In this document: piece after piece, positions 51,694 to 60,588 of the stretch | Layout: each line of letters opens with the position of its first letter | How positions within the stretch are numbered: position 1 is the first letter of the stretch | NCBI GenBank assembly: GCA_944324425.1 | Contig: CALUWE010000002.1 | Location: forward strand, 124,001-188,000 | Source: Candidatus Gastranaerophilales bacterium | GTDB taxonomy: Bacteria > Cyanobacteriota > Vampirovibrionia > Gastranaerophilales > Gastranaerophilaceae | Length of the DNA stretch: 64,000 nucleotides | Direction of reading: 5' to 3' | The notes under the pieces: generated by a model | What the model was told of the DNA's origin: nothing | Databases searched by the model: none | Seen by the model: the letters and a program-made list of their open reading frames with translations, nothing else | Position numbers and translations under genes: made by a program

Positions 51694-52866
51694 TTAAAAA
51701 TTATTTCTCAAATAATTTTTAACGCCTATGACAATTGCCTTTGCAAGTTTATTTTGAAATTTTGAATCGGAAAGTTTTTCCGATTCTTTTTTATTTGCAA
51801 TGTAGCCGCATTCAACAAGAACGGAAACAGGCTCTGTTGCACGAACAACCGCAAGAGAAGCAAGGTTGGTGCCGTCGTCTTTAAGGCTTGTTCTTCTTAA
51901 AACGGAGTTTTTAATCTCGTCTGCCAGCTTAAAGCTTTCTTTATTGTAATAAAATACGCTTGTTCCTTCTTTTTTATTTTTATTCTTTACATCCGAATAT
52001 GAGTTCTGATGAATTGAAATAAATATATCCGCATTTTTATCTTTTGCAAAATCAACTCTTTCATATAAACCTTTATATTCGTCTTTTTCTCTTGTTAAAT
52101 AAACTTTTGCGCCTAATTTTTTTAATCTTGATTTGATTTTTTTTGAAATATCAAGGTTTATATCTTTTTCTTTTAAATTATAACGAACTGCCCCCGGGTC
52201 ATCTCCGCCATGGCCGGGGTCTATCACTACCGTCAAATTTTCTAACGGTTTATTTTCACCGTATACAAAAGGTTTTTTAACTTTTAATAAAAGGTTATTT
52301 TTATCTATTTCAACGCTGTGGCCAAATAAGGGCTTTTGTGAAAAATAGCTTATTTTAAGGTTGTCAAATTCATCTTTTGAAATTTTGAAATCTGCATTTG
52401 TTTCAATTGATTGAATTAGTTTTTCTTTATCTAAAATTGCATCATAAATTATAAAATCAACCGAATTTTCACTTGTTTCAATTTCATTGTAGGGGGGAAT
52501 TTCAGTTAATTTAATTTTTGCAATGTAATATTTCGGGTTTTCAAAAATTTTAATTTCATCAATTACTGCGGGCTCTTTTTTTAATACTTTTGAAGTTACA
52601 TCAACATCTTTTTTATTAATCCAATAATATTTATCTAAGCCTAAATCAACCCTGTAAAAATTATTTTTGGTTTCATCCGAAAAAATTTTCACCCCTTTTT
52701 CAAGGTGCGAAAACCTTTTGGCGTTATCGCTTGCACTGTCCCTCAAAGGAACATAATTATTTGTTGTTTTTATTATTGTATATTGCTTATATGTGTCTAT
52801 ATCATCTGCAAAAACTGCAAAATTTAAACCGGATAGAAGCAATAAAAAAATTAAAATTTTCTTCAT
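51694..52866 (-). CDS. N-acetylmuramoyl-L-alanine amidase (Amidase_3)
   Basis: 390-residue exported peptidoglycan hydrolase. It has a signal peptide MKKILIFLLLLSGLNFAVFA, an SH3b-like region (YVPLRDSASDNAKRFSHLEKG) at about 35-90, and a middle beta-rich AMIN-like region. The Amidase_3 domain spans about 205-388, with the zinc ligands in VIDPGHGGDDPGA and FISIHQNS, and the catalytic Glu in VLVECGYI. It cleaves the bond between MurNAc and the stem peptide, for cell separation or remodelling. Last gene of PSP1-rsfS-amidase, 70 bases after rsfS. Confidence 0.93.
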   Translation of the reverse strand: MKKILIFLLLLSGLNFAVFADDIDTYKQYTIIKTTNNYVPLRDSASDNAKRFSHLEKGVKIFSDETKNNFYRVDLGLDKYYWINKKDVDVTSKVLKKEPAVIDEIKIFENPKYYIAKIKLTEIPPYNEIETSENSVDFIIYDAILDKEKLIQSIETNADFKISKDEFDNLKISYFSQKPLFGHSVEIDKNNLLLKVKKPFVYGENKPLENLTVVIDPGHGGDDPGAVRYNLKEKDINLDISKKIKSRLKKLGAKVYLTREKDEYKGLYERVDFAKDKNADIFISIHQNSYSDVKNKNKKEGTSVFYYNKESFKLADEIKNSVLRRTSLKDDGTNLASLAVVRATEPVSVLVECGYIANKKESEKLSDSKFQNKLAKAIVIGVKNYLRNNF

Positions 52867-52936
52867 AAGAAAATTCTAGCATTATTTTTTTAAAAAATCT
52901 GCCGTCAAAAACAAAAATTAACCTTTTGATTAATAC

Positions 52937-53344
52937 CTAGAAGGCTTCTTTTTCTAAATATTTTGCAAATTCTTTTGATTCTTCTTCCCAAATTTCTCTT
53001 TCAACTTTTAGAGCATGATTCCAGAATTTTTCAATTTTATAAAGCTCTCTTTGCTCATAATGCATAATATGAACCACAACATCGCCGTAATCAATTAAAT
53101 TCCAGCTGTTTTTTGTGTCGTTTTCAATGTTTTTGGGAAGTCTGTTAAAAATTTCTTTAACATCGTCTCTAACATTATTTGTTAAACCTTTAACCTGAGG
53201 GGTGGATGTTGCGGTTACAATAACAAAATAATCAGATAAAACGCTGACATTTGAAACGTTTAAAATAACAATGTCTTTACCCTTGTTATCATCTAAAATT
53301 CTTGCAATCGTTGAAGCTAATTTTTTACTTGAAACATCTGTCAT
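52937..53344 (-). CDS. rsfS: Ribosomal silencing factor RsfS
   Basis: 135 residues. It binds uL14 of the large subunit and blocks subunit joining in starvation. Conserved family segments are present: LSDYFVIVTATSTPQVKGL, WNLIDYGDVVVHIM and the ER.Y motif EQRELYKIEKFW. Its ATG is the base next to the upstream PSP1 stop, so the two are coupled. Confidence 0.94.
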   Translation of the reverse strand: MTDVSSKKLASTIARILDDNKGKDIVILNVSNVSVLSDYFVIVTATSTPQVKGLTNNVRDDVKEIFNRLPKNIENDTKNSWNLIDYGDVVVHIMHYEQRELYKIEKFWNHALKVEREIWEEESKEFAKYLEKEAF

Positions 53345-54265
53345 TTATATATTTCCCGTACTTGAATTTTTGTCGTTATCCAAATTTTTAATATCTATAT
53401 TTTCATCATTTTCCGCATAATTTAAAATATTTCTTGATTGGTCAATTTCAATGTTTACTTCCTGATCAATCATTTCAATTTCATCTTTTGAATATTGTTT
53501 AATTTTGCCGTCTTCCAATTTGGCAGATACTTTTTGCGTTAAAAAGCAAATGGAAGCAACTTTTGCAACACCATCGGGCGTCATGATGCCTGACCCGACA
53601 GGCGGAAGCATCCTTGCAACTTCAATATAGTTTGAATATTCATAATTTAAGCAGCATAAAAGCCTGCCGCAAGCGCCTGTAATTTTGCCGGGAGTCAGCG
53701 GAATATTTTGATCTTTAGCCAATTTGGTTGAAACAAAATCAAAGTTTTTCAAAAAGCTGCAGCAGCAATAATTTTGCCCGCAAACGCCTTGCCCTTGCAA
53801 AAGTGCGGTTTCATCACGGACGCCAATATGCCTTAAATCTATTCGAACTCTTTTAAATTCTTGAGTTAAATCTTTTAAAAGTTCCCTAAAATCAACCCTT
53901 TCAGGCGCTGTATAATAAAATGTAATTTTTTTTCTGTCAAATGTATAGCTTGCTTTTGTTAAATTCATAACAAGATGCCTGTTTTTTGCAAGCTCTCTGC
54001 ATTTTAAAAGGGCTTTAACTTCAAGCTCTTTTTGTTCATTGTAAACTTTCATATCCTCATCCGTCATAATTCGAACAACAGATAAAGCTTCCGGTTTAAA
54101 TTTTTGCCATTGTTTTGCAATTAAATCGTTAACAACAATAACTTTATGAACTTCTTCACCCTTTTCGGTTCTGATAATAACTAATTGTCCGTCTTTTAAA
54201 TTAACGTCATCAGATACCTTTAAGGGATGAAAAGCATTTTTAATTAATCTTACTGCAAACTTCAT
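53345..54265 (-). CDS. PSP1-domain protein (RicT/YaaT-like)
   Basis: 306 residues from MKFAVRLIKNAF (ATG at 54263-54265). The frame is open 23 codons further to 54334, but those residues are hydrophobic filler lying across the promoter and the divergent gene. The RicT-type Fe-S cysteines are conserved: GVCGQNYCCCSF and GACGRLLCCLNYEY. In Bacillus, RicT works with RicA and RicF in RNA maturation through RNase Y; the role here is inferred by family. The C-terminus is an acidic Asn/Asp-rich tail. A minus-strand TATAAT at 54273-54278 lies just before the start. Confidence 0.92.
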   Translation of the reverse strand: MKFAVRLIKNAFHPLKVSDDVNLKDGQLVIIRTEKGEEVHKVIVVNDLIAKQWQKFKPEALSVVRIMTDEDMKVYNEQKELEVKALLKCRELAKNRHLVMNLTKASYTFDRKKITFYYTAPERVDFRELLKDLTQEFKRVRIDLRHIGVRDETALLQGQGVCGQNYCCCSFLKNFDFVSTKLAKDQNIPLTPGKITGACGRLLCCLNYEYSNYIEVARMLPPVGSGIMTPDGVAKVASICFLTQKVSAKLEDGKIKQYSKDEIEMIDQEVNIEIDQSRNILNYAENDENIDIKNLDNDKNSSTGNI

Positions 54266-54309
54266 AAAAACGATTATACAATAAAACTTTTTTATATTAA
54301 AATGTATAA

Positions 54310-57192
54310 ATGATGGAATTAAACAACTTAACATTTAAGAAAAACGACATTGAAAAATTATTGCTGAATTTGGATTCAAACCCATATTCACAAAAAAATA
54401 AAGACTTTAGATATACCCTATCTTTAATTTATGAACTTATTGAAGAAGAATTTTTTGAAACGTTTGACACCAAAAATAACGTTTTAAGAGCAACGGATAT
54501 TATTTTTGAAAACGAAAATAATGAAGCAAAAATTTTTATAACACCCCCATATAATTTTGATTATTACTTAAAATCAAGGGGGTCATTATACAGATTAAAA
54601 ACGGAATATAAAAATGACAAAATAGGCTATAATATTCCATTAGATTTATTCTTTGAATATTTTACAGGGTTAAATGAAAGTTCTGAATTAACAGACGACC
54701 TTACAGAAAGTTTTAAATTTTATTTTTATTTAACAAATTTTGTGAAAAAAACAGTCGAAAAATTAAATTTCATCCCGACCGTTCAATTTAGAAAAGAAAC
54801 TTTTTCTATAATTTGGGAACCTTATTTTAAAAATAAAGATTATCTTACAAGCTATTCTGAAATTTTAAATAACGGCATTTTAGACAGAGAAACCACCAAA
54901 AAATTAATTGATAAATACCTAAACTATCTTATTTTTGCATTTTTAAACGTTAAACACTATAAATTTAAAGACTTAAAAGCCGCAATTTATTTTACCAAAT
55001 ACCTAAGCCACAAAAGAATGTTTAAAGGCCACGATTTAGCTTCAGACATTCAAATTTGGTTTGATGAAATGAGCCTTGGAACGTATGATATTGTTCCTGT
55101 ATTTAACATTGAAAAACTTGACGGCGAAAAATTCTTATTAAGAATTAAGGCTAAAAACAAATTAACAGGCGAAATTATAGAACCTGATGACCTTTCGGAT
55201 AACGATAAAACAATAATTGAAAAACAAATAAATTGGGCAACAAAATATATTGAGGATTTAGAAGATATAACCTTAGAGCTTGATTTATCCGGCGTTTATA
55301 AATTAATTACAAAAATTACTTTCTATTTGGCGCAAGCGGGAATGGAAGTGAATTTGCCTGATGGAATGGATAATGTCATAATTCCAAGAGCTTCAATTAA
55401 CGCTAAAGTTAAAGAAAAAAGATTAAATGAAATTGAAGAATTCTTTTCTCTTAGAAATGAATCAAGTGTTTCTTTGGATGAAATTATGGATTTTTCAATA
55501 GAAGTTGCTTTAGGAAATGAAAAAATTTCGGCTGAAGAATTTAGGGAACTTGCTAAAAATACAAACGGTTTAATTGAATATAAAGGCAAATTCATTTTAA
55601 TTGATAAAGAAGAAACGGAAAAACTTTTAACCCGTTTGAAAAAACCCAATTTTGTGATGAACAAAATGGAACTTTTGCACCATGCGCTATCCGGCAAAAT
55701 TGATGAATATGATTTTGATTACGATGAAGCCTTTGCAAGAATTGTTTCCAATTTCACAAAAGTGGAAGATGTAACACTTCCAAAAGAATTAAAAGGAACT
55801 CTAAGACCGTATCAGGAAATTGGTTTCAGGTGGTTATACACAAACGTTGTTAAGGGTTTTGGCTGCTGTATAGCGGATGATATGGGGCTTGGTAAAACGG
55901 TTCAGGTTATAAGCTTAATTTTAAAATTAAAAGAAGAAAAGAAACTGAAAAAACCTGCTCTTGTTGTTTGCCCGACAACTTTACTTGGCAACTGGGAAAG
56001 AGAGTTAGAAAATTTTGCCCCAACATTAGATGCTTTTATATACCACGGGTTAAACCGTGAATTTTCAATTGATCACGATGTTATTTTAACCACTTATGCA
56101 ATTTTAAGAATAGACCTTGAAGAATTTAAAAAATATAATTGGGATATTTTAATCATAGATGAAGCCCAAAACATTAAAAATTCAACAACAAGTCAAACTC
56201 AAGCAGTAAAAGCAATTAAAGCGAATATGAAAGTTGCTATGACAGGTACCCCTGTTGAAAACAGGCTATCTGAGCTTTGGAGCATTTTTGACTTTATAAA
56301 TAAAGGCTACCTTGGAACTATAACTGATTTTTCAAAAAATTATTCAATGCCTATTGAAAAATTCAAAGAAGCCCAAAGGGCGCAAAAATTAAAACAAGCA
56401 ATATCCCCATTTATGTTAAGGCGCTTGAAAACAGATAAAACAATCATCTCAGACCTTCCTGAAAAAATTGTTTTGGATGAATACTGTTATTTAACAAAAA
56501 TGCAAGCAGCCCTTTATGAAAGGGTTTTAACTCAATCCATGGCAGAAATTCACTCTGCAGGTCAGGGAATAAACAGGCGTGGTGCCATTTTTAAACTAAT
56601 TACAAACTTAAAACAGGTTTGTAACCACCCTTATCACTATTTAAAGCATGGCGATATGAGCCAAGGGGCTTCAGGTAAAACGGAAAAATTAATGTCGATT
56701 TTACATAATATTGTAGATAACAATGAAAAAGCCCTTGTTTTCACCCAATATAAAGAAATGGGCAGCATTTTAGAAAAAATAACAAAAGAAGAATTTGATT
56801 TTGACCCTCTCTTTTTCCATGGCTCTTTAAACGTTAAACAAAGAGAAGAAATGATAAAAGAATTTTCTGAAGACGATAAGAAAAAAATTATGATATTGAG
56901 TTTAAAGGCAGGGGGTTTGGGGTTGAACTTAACAAGTGCATCAAATGTCATTCACTATGACCTTTGGTGGAATCCTGCCGTGGAAGATCAGGCAACAGAC
57001 AGAACTTATCGTATCGGGCAAGATAAAAACGTTATGGTGCATAGGTTTATTACCTTATCTACCTTTGAAGAAAAAATTGATAAAATTATAAAAGATAAAA
57101 GAGAATTGGCAGATTCCGCCGTATTTATAGGCGAAAAAATAATCACCGAATTATCAGATGATGAAATTTATGAAATATTCTCACTTTGCTAA
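54310..57192 (+). CDS. SNF2/Rad54-family DNA-dependent ATPase
   Basis: 960 residues. The N-terminal ~470 include a bacterial SNF2-associated region (e.g. GEKFLLRIKAKNKLTGEI). The helicase core starts TLRPYQEIGFRWLY, with Walker A IADDMGLGKTVQVI near residue 522 and Walker B as DEAQ (LIIDEAQNIKNS). Motif III MTGTPVENRLSELWS follows. The second RecA domain has KALVFTQYKEMGSIL, KAGGLGLNLTSASNVIHYD and the arginine-finger motif DQATDRTYRIGQ. Such proteins remodel protein-DNA or RNA polymerase complexes (HepA/RapA-like role). No ribosome-binding site precedes the ATG-ATG, and a TATATT at 54293-54298 suggests a very short leader. It overlaps the convergent TPR gene by 4 bases. Confidence 0.94.
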   Translation: MMELNNLTFKKNDIEKLLLNLDSNPYSQKNKDFRYTLSLIYELIEEEFFETFDTKNNVLRATDIIFENENNEAKIFITPPYNFDYYLKSRGSLYRLKTEYKNDKIGYNIPLDLFFEYFTGLNESSELTDDLTESFKFYFYLTNFVKKTVEKLNFIPTVQFRKETFSIIWEPYFKNKDYLTSYSEILNNGILDRETTKKLIDKYLNYLIFAFLNVKHYKFKDLKAAIYFTKYLSHKRMFKGHDLASDIQIWFDEMSLGTYDIVPVFNIEKLDGEKFLLRIKAKNKLTGEIIEPDDLSDNDKTIIEKQINWATKYIEDLEDITLELDLSGVYKLITKITFYLAQAGMEVNLPDGMDNVIIPRASINAKVKEKRLNEIEEFFSLRNESSVSLDEIMDFSIEVALGNEKISAEEFRELAKNTNGLIEYKGKFILIDKEETEKLLTRLKKPNFVMNKMELLHHALSGKIDEYDFDYDEAFARIVSNFTKVEDVTLPKELKGTLRPYQEIGFRWLYTNVVKGFGCCIADDMGLGKTVQVISLILKLKEEKKLKKPALVVCPTTLLGNWERELENFAPTLDAFIYHGLNREFSIDHDVILTTYAILRIDLEEFKKYNWDILIIDEAQNIKNSTTSQTQAVKAIKANMKVAMTGTPVENRLSELWSIFDFINKGYLGTITDFSKNYSMPIEKFKEAQRAQKLKQAISPFMLRRLKTDKTIISDLPEKIVLDEYCYLTKMQAALYERVLTQSMAEIHSAGQGINRRGAIFKLITNLKQVCNHPYHYLKHGDMSQGASGKTEKLMSILHNIVDNNEKALVFTQYKEMGSILEKITKEEFDFDPLFFHGSLNVKQREEMIKEFSEDDKKKIMILSLKAGGLGLNLTSASNVIHYDLWWNPAVEDQATDRTYRIGQDKNVMVHRFITLSTFEEKIDKIIKDKRELADSAVFIGEKIITELSDDEIYEIFSLC

Positions 57193-58739
57193 ATTAATTC
57201 ATTTTGCAATTTGTTCATAAGTTCAATTGCAGGCTTATATTCAGGGTTTAAGTTCAGCGCTTTTTTAACTTCAAAAAATGCATCTTTTTTGTTGTTTTTT
57301 TGGTTTAGGGAAAGTGCAGAATAATAATAATATTCAGGATTTTTAACATCTAAAAAAGAAAGCATAAAAATAAGTGTGTCTAAATTTTGAAAGTTGTTAT
57401 TTTTAAAACTGTCTGCAAGTAAAATATCCCAAGTATCAACATTTAACATATTAATGCTCAAAGATTTTGCGGTATATCTTTTTTTGCTTCTTTCATTATT
57501 GCTGTATAAATTATTCGCAATTATATAATATTCATTAAATGCAACCTTATCTGCTTCCGATTTTTCTTTTTCCAATTTTTCAATTTTCTTTTCATCCGCA
57601 TTCATCTCTTTTAGAGCTATATAAGCTTTTATAATTGCTTCATTTTTATATTCGGTTTTAAACAGTTTTTTGTAACCGTTATATGCCTCTTCATATTGTT
57701 TATTTTTAAAATTAAAATCAGCAATACCCATTAGTGTTAAATCAAATTTTTTGTCTAACTTATAGCTGGATAAAAAGTCGTCATAAGCTTGATCATATTC
57801 CCCTAATGCCAAATGCGCCATAGCTTGCAGAGTTAAAATTTTAGGGTTGTTTTTATTAAAATTAATTATATTTGTTGTTTCTTTTAAAGTTTTATAATAG
57901 TTGCCTGATAAATAATAGCAATAAATTTGGTAGAATTTTTTATCGGAATCATCCTTGGCTAAATTCATATTAATTTGTTGCTTTAAAATATTAAAATCGT
58001 TTGCAAAATAAATTGAAATTAAATTATTTTCTTTTAAATTTTCAATATATTTTTGAGCCTCTTTATACTGTTTCAGCTGACACAAGGTTTTTGCCTTAAA
58101 ATAAAGGTATTGTCCGCATTTTGGATTCTTATCAAGCGCTTTATTTACATAAATCAAAGCCTGATTATATTGTCTGCATTGAAACATTGCCTGCGCCATC
58201 ATAAAATTGGCATAGTCTGAATTTTCCATCAAAATTGTTTTTTTAATCAAATTAAAAGCAACTTCTTCGGGGGAATTATTGTAATAAATTGAACTATAAG
58301 CTTTTACAAGGAAATTTTCTTCTTCTTTAGATAAAGTATATGAGGGCTTATAAGCTTCTTTTAATTGTTCAATTTGAAGATTCATTTTATTTTTGCCCGA
58401 AATTTTTGAAACCGCAGCGTCTCCAAGGCTGAAAAAGCCGTATTCATACAGTTTTTTAGACAACATTAAAAGGGAAATATTTTTATCCAGTGAATTAATA
58501 GTATTATTAAATTCATTATATGCAACAACAACATTTCCGTTGGTTAAATTTTGAACCGCATAAAGATAATTTTCTTTTGAATCGTTTCTTATATCGGAAA
58601 CAAAATCGGAATTATTTTGATAATTTATAATATTTTCAATAATTCCTGCCAAATTAAAAGAATCTTCAACAGCATATGACGGTGCATTGATTTGCAACGT
58701 AAAAACAAATAATAAAAAAAGCAGTATTCTTTTTTTCAT
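57189..58739 (-). CDS. Secreted TPR-repeat protein, 516 aa
   Basis: I place the start at the ATG at 58737-58739, which has AAGG 8 bases upstream and gives a clean signal peptide MKKRILLFLLFVFTLQINAP ending near YA. An ATG 8 codons earlier is also in frame. About 10 TPR-like units fill the rest, for example MMAQAMFQCRQYNQALIYVN, LYFKAKTLCQLKQYKEAQKY and LTLQAMAHLALGEYDQAYDD. It is probably periplasmic or membrane-surface scaffolding. It lies 37 bases after the HD-GYP gene as the last member of the operon that begins with dnaN. Confidence 0.85.
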   Translation of the reverse strand: MKKRILLFLLFVFTLQINAPSYAVEDSFNLAGIIENIINYQNNSDFVSDIRNDSKENYLYAVQNLTNGNVVVAYNEFNNTINSLDKNISLLMLSKKLYEYGFFSLGDAAVSKISGKNKMNLQIEQLKEAYKPSYTLSKEEENFLVKAYSSIYYNNSPEEVAFNLIKKTILMENSDYANFMMAQAMFQCRQYNQALIYVNKALDKNPKCGQYLYFKAKTLCQLKQYKEAQKYIENLKENNLISIYFANDFNILKQQINMNLAKDDSDKKFYQIYCYYLSGNYYKTLKETTNIINFNKNNPKILTLQAMAHLALGEYDQAYDDFLSSYKLDKKFDLTLMGIADFNFKNKQYEEAYNGYKKLFKTEYKNEAIIKAYIALKEMNADEKKIEKLEKEKSEADKVAFNEYYIIANNLYSNNERSKKRYTAKSLSINMLNVDTWDILLADSFKNNNFQNLDTLIFMLSFLDVKNPEYYYYSALSLNQKNNKKDAFFEVKKALNLNPEYKPAIELMNKLQNELI

Positions 58740-58776
58740 TGTTTTTGCCTTATTTTTATTCATCTTCTATCTGCTG

Positions 58777-60588
58777 TTATACAAGATTATAATATTTATT
58801 GAAAATATTAACAAATCTTTCTTCTTCGGTTGTTAATTTTCTGCCTTCGGTGTTTTTGTAAAGTCCGTAAATGTCAGACATTTTATATTTTGAAAGAATA
58901 AAATTATCCGTTTCTTCAATTTCTTGATTGCCGATTATAACATCTATGATTTTATTTGTTTCTAACGATAAAAATACATCAACAACATTTTTGTCAAAGT
59001 GTTTGTTTTCACCCTCAATTAAAATGTCCAATGCTCTTACAATATCCATTTTTGAACGGTAGTGCCTTTTACTTGTAATAGCGTCAAAAACATCCGATAC
59101 AGCTAAAATTCTGCCGCCTAAAGGAATTTCTTCGCCTTTTAAGCCCAAGAAATAGCCTGTGCCGTCCCATTTTTCATGGTGGCTTGATGCAATTTTTGCA
59201 ACGTTTTTAAAATATTTTGAAACATAAATTCTTGATAAAAGGTCATAGGTTATTTGAGCGTGCTTTTTAATTTCATCATATTCTTCTTTTGTAAGCGTGC
59301 CTTCTTTTTGTAATATATGGTCTTTTATGCCGATTTTTCCAATATCATGAAGAAGTGAAGCTTGTCTTATAATATCAAGTTCATCTTCATTCATCTGCAT
59401 TTTTTCACAAATTAAAACAGCATATTTTGTAACCCTTTCGGAATGACCTGCGGTTATTTTGTCTCTGGCATCTATTGAAGCTGAAAGAGTATCTATAAAA
59501 CTTGATAATAATTGTTTTTGCTCTTCAATAAATTGTTTTTGCTTATTAAAAAGCGTGGCATTTTCTAATGCAATACCTGCAGATGAACCTATTGCAATTA
59601 AAAGGTCTTCATCTTTTTGGGTAAAATGCCCGCCTTTTTTATTTAAAACTTGAAATGCGCCTATAATTTCATGGCTCATATTTCTTATAGGCATACAAAG
59701 AATAGATTTTGTTTTATAACCTGTTTGAAGGTCTATTTCTTTATTAAACCTTTTATCGGAATAAACATCCGCAATATTTATGGTTTCGCCGGTTTGAACA
59801 ACATACCCTGCAAGGCCCAATTTTGCATCAAACCTTATTTCTTTTAAATCCATACCAAGTGCCACTTTAGACCAAAGCTCGTTTTTTTCGGTATCTAAAA
59901 GAAAAACGGTGCACCTGTCTGCATTTAGGGCAAGGTTAATTTCTTTTGCAATAATTGTAAGCAAAGTATCAAGGTTTGTTTCAATTGCCATTGTTCTGCC
60001 CACTTTTAAAAGCGCAAGCAGAGGGTCATTTTTGTGATCGGGAATAAAAGAAGGCGGTGCCAAGTGGATTATTCTTTTCTGTTTTGCCTTTTCTATTGCC
60101 GATTTTACAGTGTTTAATTTATTATCAAATTCAAACTCACCGATTTTTATAAGTTGAGCATTTTTAATAAAATCAATTGCATCATCAAAGTTTTCTTCTT
60201 CAAATTCCATAAGTGCAAAAATAAACAAATTAACTTTTTGCGCCAAATACATATTTGATGAAACCGCCAAATATTTTGCATCATTCAGCATCATATAGGC
60301 TCTGTAACTGTTTTTTTCTTCACATCTGTATTTTAAATATGCATAAATGCTCATTGCAATTGAAACAAGTTCAAAATCTTTAATTGCAATGGCAAATTTT
60401 CTTACCTCGTCAATTTCTTTAAGGTAAGATTTTTTAATTTTTTCAGGGAAATTAAATATAATATTTAAAAGACTATCCTTAATTTCTTCCTTATTTTGGG
60501 TTTTTTCAATAAAATTATTCAAATTCTCTTTTCCAAAAATTGCAGTAATTTTATTATACAATTTTTTTTCGAATTTTTCCACTTTCAA
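58777..60588 (-). CDS. GAF-HD-GYP cyclic-di-GMP phosphodiesterase
   Basis: 603 residues, cytoplasmic. The N-terminal ~190 are helical, then a GAF domain (about 205-350: LTIIAKEINLALNADRCTVF … SILCMPIRNMSHEIIGAFQV). The HD-GYP domain (about 360-555) has HSERVTKYAVLICEKM, LLHDIGKIGIKDHIL, SSHHEKWDGTGY and GGRILAVSDVFDAITSKRHY. The 'GYP' triplet reads GYF here. It likely degrades c-di-GMP under control of a small ligand or redox cue at GAF. The start is a TTG at 60588 inside the 3' end of mnmG (35-base overlap); a GTG two codons on is an alternative. Confidence 0.9.
   Translation of the reverse strand: MKVEKFEKKLYNKITAIFGKENLNNFIEKTQNKEEIKDSLLNIIFNFPEKIKKSYLKEIDEVRKFAIAIKDFELVSIAMSIYAYLKYRCEEKNSYRAYMMLNDAKYLAVSSNMYLAQKVNLFIFALMEFEEENFDDAIDFIKNAQLIKIGEFEFDNKLNTVKSAIEKAKQKRIIHLAPPSFIPDHKNDPLLALLKVGRTMAIETNLDTLLTIIAKEINLALNADRCTVFLLDTEKNELWSKVALGMDLKEIRFDAKLGLAGYVVQTGETINIADVYSDKRFNKEIDLQTGYKTKSILCMPIRNMSHEIIGAFQVLNKKGGHFTQKDEDLLIAIGSSAGIALENATLFNKQKQFIEEQKQLLSSFIDTLSASIDARDKITAGHSERVTKYAVLICEKMQMNEDELDIIRQASLLHDIGKIGIKDHILQKEGTLTKEEYDEIKKHAQITYDLLSRIYVSKYFKNVAKIASSHHEKWDGTGYFLGLKGEEIPLGGRILAVSDVFDAITSKRHYRSKMDIVRALDILIEGENKHFDKNVVDVFLSLETNKIIDVIIGNQEIEETDNFILSKYKMSDIYGLYKNTEGRKLTTEEERFVNIFNKYYNLV

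Noticed and set aside
54266-54334. 23-residue N-terminal extension of the PSP1-domain protein
   Set aside because: It would cross the divergent promoter and the start of the SNF2 gene. The internal ATG gives the normal family start.
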